Source of the DNA: Betaproteobacteria bacterium TMED156
GTDB lineage: Bacteria; Pseudomonadota; Gammaproteobacteria; Burkholderiales; Burkholderiaceae_A
Length of the DNA: 8,382 nucleotides
Assembly (NCBI GenBank): GCA_002171155.1
Contig: NHHF01000048.1
Location: 1 to 8,382, forward strand
Direction: 5' to 3'
Position numbers and translations under genes: made by a program. The notes under the pieces were generated by a model, which was not told the origin of the DNA, made no database searches, and saw only the letters and a list, made by a program, of their open reading frames with translations. The number at the start of each line of letters is the position of its first letter. The stretch's first letter is position 1. This document shows positions 6,401 to 8,382 of this stretch, piece after piece.

Positions 6401-8382
6401 TAATTTTGATTCTGATAATGATGGTTTTTCAGATAAGATTTCAATTGCACCGACAGTTGTAAGAACTCAATCAGGATCTTATGGGCTTGATGTAACGGGA
6501 GAGGGTACCACAGGACAAACAACAAATACATTGTTCTTAGAGTCTTCAAGTAATACAACGAATTGGACTATTACCTCGGGAGCAGAAATCGTTGGAGGCT
6601 ACATCAGTTATGATGTTAACACTTTGAGTCAGCAAGAGACTCGAGGACATATTTTTGAAAAATCTGGTTCTGATCCTTCTGCAACATACACTCAATGGAC
6701 TTTCTTACAAGGCAGTGCTACGGGGGTTGCTGTTGCGACAAGCTCTGTGGCGCAAAATATTGACTTAACTGACATACTTACAAAAGAAATTTCTCTAGGT
6801 TTTGATTTAACAAATGACGGAGTAGTAGGAGATAGATTAGTTGAATTAACACTGCAAATTGCTGATGCTCCGAGATTGGGTGCTCCTTCATTGGTCAAAG
6901 CAGCTTCGGGAGCATACGGAATTGATACATCTGGAAGTGCTTCAATAGGTGATTTAAAACAAGTTTTAAATTTGAAGACAAATGCTGGAACAAATTGGGT
7001 CGTTTCACCAGGTGCAAGCGTTACTGGAGTTTACTCAATAGAAACATATGACAGCTTGGGTCAGTTGGATTACACATCAGTTATTGTTGAAAAGAGTGGG
7101 ACTTCATCTAATCCTGTTTACAAAGAATGGGTTTTCCCAGATGTTGCAGGTCAGTCCTATCTTCAAGCAACTGCATCAGTTGCACAAGCTGTAGACTTTA
7201 CTGACATTCTTGCTAAGGAGGCTGCACTTGGGTTTGATTTAACTCAGGATGGAATGGTTGGAGACAGAATCACAGACTTGACTTGGACAGCTGAAGTACC
7301 GACTGGATTAAATCCTGGTCCAACACTAGCTAACGCATTTTCAGGTGCATATGGAGTTGATTACAACGGAACAGCAGCAACAGGCAGTCTAACTGCATTA
7401 GTGAATTTGGAAACTTCTTTGAAAACTAACTGGTCTCCGACCTCAGGTTCAAAAGTTACCGGTGTTTATACTGAATCAACAACTTCCGGAAGTGCTGTTA
7501 CTACTCAAACATTTGTTATTGAGAAAAGCGGTTCGGATACTTTCCCTTTTTTTTCAAAATGGACTTTTACAGAGTCTTCCTCTGAAAAAGTTGGAGTTGC
7601 AACTACTACTGCACCTGTAAGTGTCACTGAGTCTGATTTGTTATCTAAAGAAATAAATGTTGGTTATGACTTAAATGGAGACAGTTTAATAGGTGACGGA
7701 ATTGCTTCAGTTTTAATTCCAAGCCAAAAATATGTTAATAAACAGTCTGGTCTTGAGTTTGATAGTCCCTCTATAGTCAGATTAGCCTCTGGCGAATTTG
7801 GTCTTGTAGCCACTGGAAATAACTATGTAGTTGGAGACACATCATCATTTAGTTTAAGGGAATCTGTTGCAAGTGGTGGAGCTTTATGGTCCCCAAATAC
7901 TGGTTACTATTTATCTGGAGTTTATAAAACAAGTTCTGGTTATACTGTTTTTGAACAACAGGATATAACTGGTGGGACGCATAAATACAAACAAACAGAT
8001 TTCTCTCTCTTGACAGGTGTAAGTGACAAATATTACGTATCAACCATTGACGGATTAGACTCAAATAGTGACGTTGTTGCAAGTGCTGAGCTAACTGCTG
8101 GTTACGACCTTGATTTGAACAAAGTGCTTGGTTCAGGTGCTGAATCAATTGCTGTGCAGTCATACACTTACGAGGATAAACTTTCAAATACTTTAAAGAG
8201 CCCAACCTTAGTTAAATTAGCAGATGGAGGTTTAGCAGTTGATTTTTCAGGAAATGTTCAGCTTGCCGGAACCCCCGAAATGCTTCTTCAAACCGCAAAT
8301 AGCAAACCTTATACTTTTACCTCCGATGCGTCTGATGCAAAAGGTTTATTTACAAGTGATGTATTTAACACTACAAGCAACA
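3048..8382 (+). CDS. Giant repetitive surface/adhesin-like protein with calcium-loop-like motifs (C-terminus beyond window)
   Basis: I read this frame codon by codon from the ATG at 3048 to the right edge and found no stop, giving at least 1778 residues. The composition is rich in Ser, Thr, Gly, Val and Asp, and I noticed no cysteine codon. The N-terminus is polar with no signal peptide or membrane segment, which fits type I secretion through a C-terminal signal lying outside the window (inference). From about residue 664 the chain consists of units of 134-156 residues. Each has an Asp-rich loop such as DLNGDGTIGD, then PSLVK..SG.YG.D, then W.P.SG...GVY, then EKSG....P.Y..W.F, then a short linker ending in an acidic L..E....FD step. 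The first 663 residues contain more diverged versions of the same unit. The loops resemble dockerin or EF-hand calcium sites, with Asp at positions 1, 5 and usually 10 rather than an acid at 12. The likely role is an extracellular fibre, S-layer-like coat or adhesin stiffened by Ca2+. I do not recognise a specific family, and no catalytic domain is visible. It starts a new transcription unit, divergent from the metabolic operon. Confidence 0.85.
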   Translation, partial: MTVLFRDSAGTLDQQSYGNSVTYGFVDSGRNESLNLLTSAGDDWSPTSGYLIYNVVREESPVRPEFASGSRDPMLFVIEKSLDSSNNNLFVWAFDESGNSFKANSNIPLTTTPVGLVNVESKYLVDLNKNELVSDYGRYPTFVQMEQNSSGHLFELGYAESKIKTGLTEALVPLKTSAGSVWSAATSYVVHGAIVSNDYHYNYNDSLNQFVLSGSANLTIGVLTDPDGLSTGTATTLTNFVLNDAGTQLVESTASLTEIVTSTAGGIFTLFSSANNSDLVSFNFLEAKLNKDLDSSSYIGVGTPGTVGSLWTAMASNKVTASEVVYNNGRFFSKDEHFFLSTINHELASSTAALGYSFYETSDLRFGTVTITPQVLIEDGFSAMGKYNTTSTRADYDAYHFSDHYNGKIYAGFTAQTLQTGPMSAFQTAGLEVFSSPYYFSPGGVDVLGVSQTTAIPVFKFVELIEVTATNTTIIETTFGRDVSNDGNVSTISASAVINGTTYYKTITHASGETSISTRSPVISENSAEGIYWFQSAESALNVVPGSDIDFDQNHLMLASAGVSNSGGTLQPFSAPSTYILTGAYVEDDPASSSSQPTQMPGHHKDPVFKLVYDTLSSNSFGSVYAVYSFTEYSAFNAFAVWNSASATFSVSDLQSLEVKLNYDITGDAQVGVEGLKITNVIADGGQSVSASDTKSPSLVKVASGSHVVDTVSSPKVGELASGKLLVNSTGGSWSASTSFNPVGVYEITSSASSIQTFVLTQMAGTTANPTFGTWTFSAQTSSLSLQTNQSTAVSASLLELLTIESGLNFDITGDGLVGDKITSVLVQTSSRREDTNGDGIIDDIIITPAVIKSSLNFYGFDYSEGGANVGDVHPFVMLKTSTGGVWSESRSMEISGAYEVQVSAGMSQITLIEKGGTAYAPIYQKWLFNHQKDLNVSSATNSIPTALSVSDLIGEEQSKNVDLNGDGTIGDQVLEKVFSNNTEPSLVKVQSGNYALDFPAGTSNISSGLQVLVTSSGSKWQPSRNVEISGVFAEQTSSAQQTITVVEKSGSSLSPTYNNWKFTLDNNAFFATATSIIAIPVSTAFLGAAESRNKIDLMGDGVIGDKITNVITLGGKFNFDSDNDGFSDKISIAPTVVRTQSGSYGLDVTGEGTTGQTTNTLFLESSSNTTNWTITSGAEIVGGYISYDVNTLSQQETRGHIFEKSGSDPSATYTQWTFLQGSATGVAVATSSVAQNIDLTDILTKEISLGFDLTNDGVVGDRLVELTLQIADAPRLGAPSLVKAASGAYGIDTSGSASIGDLKQVLNLKTNAGTNWVVSPGASVTGVYSIETYDSLGQLDYTSVIVEKSGTSSNPVYKEWVFPDVAGQSYLQATASVAQAVDFTDILAKEAALGFDLTQDGMVGDRITDLTWTAEVPTGLNPGPTLANAFSGAYGVDYNGTAATGSLTALVNLETSLKTNWSPTSGSKVTGVYTESTTSGSAVTTQTFVIEKSGSDTFPFFSKWTFTESSSEKVGVATTTAPVSVTESDLLSKEINVGYDLNGDSLIGDGIASVLIPSQKYVNKQSGLEFDSPSIVRLASGEFGLVATGNNYVVGDTSSFSLRESVASGGALWSPNTGYYLSGVYKTSSGYTVFEQQDITGGTHKYKQTDFSLLTGVSDKYYVSTIDGLDSNSDVVASAELTAGYDLDLNKVLGSGAESIAVQSYTYEDKLSNTLKSPTLVKLADGGLAVDFSGNVQLAGTPEMLLQTANSKPYTFTSDASDAKGLFTSDVFNTTSN
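3423..3920 (+). repeat. Diverged protein repeat unit (residues 126-291)
   Basis: The unit starts with a loop remnant DLNKNELVSD (126-135) that has lost the DG core. A PTFVQ strand follows at the SLVK position, then LVPLKTSAGSVWSAATSYVV around W182 and a GAIV strand at the GVY position. The EKSG/WxF part is not recognisable. It is longer (166 residues) than the central units. Confidence 0.5.
3921..4490 (+). repeat. Strongly diverged repeat unit(s) (residues 292-481)
   Basis: KLNKDLDSSSYIGVG near residue 292 keeps the LN.D......IG frame of the loop but without the DG pair. W311 follows only 19 residues later instead of 58-76, so the SLVK segment looks deleted. The remaining sequence, rich in Phe and Tyr around 325-460, does not match the central units well; this boundary is a rough guide. 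Confidence 0.35.
4491..5036 (+). repeat. Diverged repeat unit (residues 482-663)
   Basis: It begins with DVSNDGNVST (482-491), a loop that keeps the ND-DG core. A late YILTGAYVEDD stretch corresponds to the GVY strand. The segment contains a local run of Ser, Pro, His and Asp (about 585-605), which looks like an insertion compared with the central units. The final V-S-D-L-Q-S-L-E step leads into the next loop, as in the later units. Confidence 0.45.
5037..5477 (+). repeat. Repeat unit (residues 664-810)
   Basis: Loop DITGDAQVGV has Ala in place of the central Gly. The unit then shows PSLVKVASG, GSWSAST with W734, VGVYEI, and TTANPTFGTWTF with W775. The EKSG motif is altered to TQMAG. This is the first unit in which all segments are present in order, 147 residues from loop to loop. 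Confidence 0.7.
5478..5933 (+). repeat. Repeat unit with a second loop (residues 811-962)
   Basis: Loop DITGDGLVGD (811-820) is followed 24 residues later by a second loop DTNGDGIIDD (835-844), then PAVIK, a GFDYSEGG strand, GVWSESR with W887, SGAYEV, and LIEKGG....PIYQKWLF with W927. Loop-to-loop length is 152 residues. Confidence 0.72.
5934..6335 (+). repeat. Repeat unit, shortest copy (residues 963-1096)
   Basis: Loop DLNGDGTIGD is the best consensus copy. It is followed by PSLVKVQSGNYALD, KWQPSR with W1021, SGVF, and VVEKSGSSLSPTYNNWKF with W1061. At 134 residues it is the shortest unit; the distance from loop to first Trp is only 58, so the strand after the loop is reduced. Confidence 0.72.
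6336..6803 (+). repeat. Repeat unit with a second loop (residues 1097-1252)
   Basis: Loop DLMGDGVIGD (1097-1106) is followed exactly 24 residues later by DSDNDGFSDK (1121-1130). The unit continues with PTVVRTQSGSYGLDV, TNWTITSG with W1173, VGGYIS, and FEKSGSDPSATYTQWTF with W1217. It is the longest of the central units at 156 residues. Confidence 0.72.
6804..7235 (+). repeat. Repeat unit (residues 1253-1396)
   Basis: Loop DLTNDGVVGD, then PSLVKAASGAYGID, TNWVVSPG with W1317, TGVYSIE, and VEKSGTSSNPVYKEWVF with W1361, closing with F-T-D-I-L-A-K-E before the next loop. It is exactly 144 residues long, as is the following unit, which it resembles more than any other. Confidence 0.75.
7236..7667 (+). 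repeat. Repeat unit (residues 1397-1540)
   Basis: Loop DLTQDGMVGD, then PTLANAFSGAYGVDYNG, TNWSPTSG with W1462, TGVYTES, and IEKSGSDTFPFFSKWTF with W1505. Its length (144) equals that of the preceding unit, and the loop region matches it nearly residue for residue, suggesting that these two copies separated most recently. Confidence 0.75.
7668..8105 (+). repeat. Repeat unit (residues 1541-1686)
   Basis: Loop DLNGDSLIGD has Ser for the loop Gly. PSIVRLASGEFGLV, LWSPNTG with W1614 and SGVYKTS follow, but the EKSG/W.F segment is replaced by a FEQQDITGGTHKYKQTDF stretch without Trp. The unit is therefore conserved in its first half and diverged in its second. Confidence 0.65.
8106..8382 (+). repeat. 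Degenerate repeat unit, cut by window edge (residues 1687-1778)
   Basis: The loop position holds DLDLNKVLGSG, which lacks the DG core and the final Asp. PTLVKLADGGLAVDFSGN is still a clear match to the SLVK..SG.YG.D strand, but the Trp of the W.P.SG motif is missing (KPYTFTSD instead). The unit continues beyond the right edge. Confidence 0.55.

Noticed and set aside
5037..8135. Dockerin domains of a cellulosome
   Set aside because: Dockerins have two loops with acidic position 12 and intervening helices in about 60 residues. Here loops are mostly single and spaced by about 145 residues of beta-type sequence.
7849..8205. Minus-strand open frame of 118 residues rich in Gln, Leu and His
   Set aside because: The composition is a typical antisense shadow of codons rich in Thr, Ser and Val; no start signal or domain.
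5037..8382. Cyanobacterial tryptophan-rich C-terminal domain (W_rich_C) repeats
   Set aside because: There is a general likeness (an NGDG.IG loop followed by a G.W.P motif), but I cannot align the rest from memory and the host does not look cyanobacterial. It remains the first alternative to test.
1..8382. tRNA, rRNA, CRISPR arrays or insertion sequences
   Set aside because: I saw no cloverleaf-like segment, no short direct repeats with regular spacers, and no transposase-like frame. The only regular repeat is at protein level in the giant gene.

Overview
The window is AT-rich, tightly packed bacterial DNA with no RNA gene, insertion sequence or CRISPR array that I can see. It splits into two divergent transcription units around an intergenic region of about 230 bp (2817-3047). 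The short spacers, AT-rich codons, DM13 protein, FAD-dependent L-2-hydroxyglutarate oxidase-like enzyme and giant acidic Ser/Thr-rich repeat protein suggest a free-living, probably marine, proteobacterium. That assignment is inference only; no marker gene fixes the taxon.

Left part (1-2816, minus strand). Four genes read leftward in order: a hot-dog acyl-CoA thioesterase (2816-2394), an FAD-dependent oxidoreductase of the LhgO/L-2-hydroxyglutarate dehydrogenase type (2354-1188), a membrane-anchored DM13-domain protein (1173-679), and the N-terminal half of a major facilitator transporter (632 to beyond the left edge). Gaps of 14 to 46 bp indicate one operon. Two starts needed a decision. The thioesterase must start at a TTG, which has a good GGAG site. 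The oxidoreductase more likely starts at the ATG at 2354 than at the TTG at 2363. The DM13 protein has Ser where I expect the family's conserved Cys.

Right part (3048-8382, plus strand). One uninterrupted reading frame of 1778 codons runs off the right edge. It encodes a very large, apparently cysteine-free protein built of degenerate units of about 134-156 residues (longer and more diverged near the N-terminus). Each central unit carries, in order, an Asp/Gly-rich calcium-loop-like motif (for example DLNGDGTIGD), a P-S-L-V-K..SG.YG.D strand, a W-S-P-T-S-G motif followed by G-V-Y, and an E-K-S-G....P.Y..W.F motif. Two units carry a second loop exactly 24 residues after the first. There is no N-terminal signal peptide, which fits a type I-secreted surface or adhesin protein, but its C-terminus is outside the window. 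It is the most notable object here, and I do not recognise its repeat as a named family.

The two halves show no functional link; they share only the divergent intergenic region, which holds overlapping AT-rich inverted repeats.
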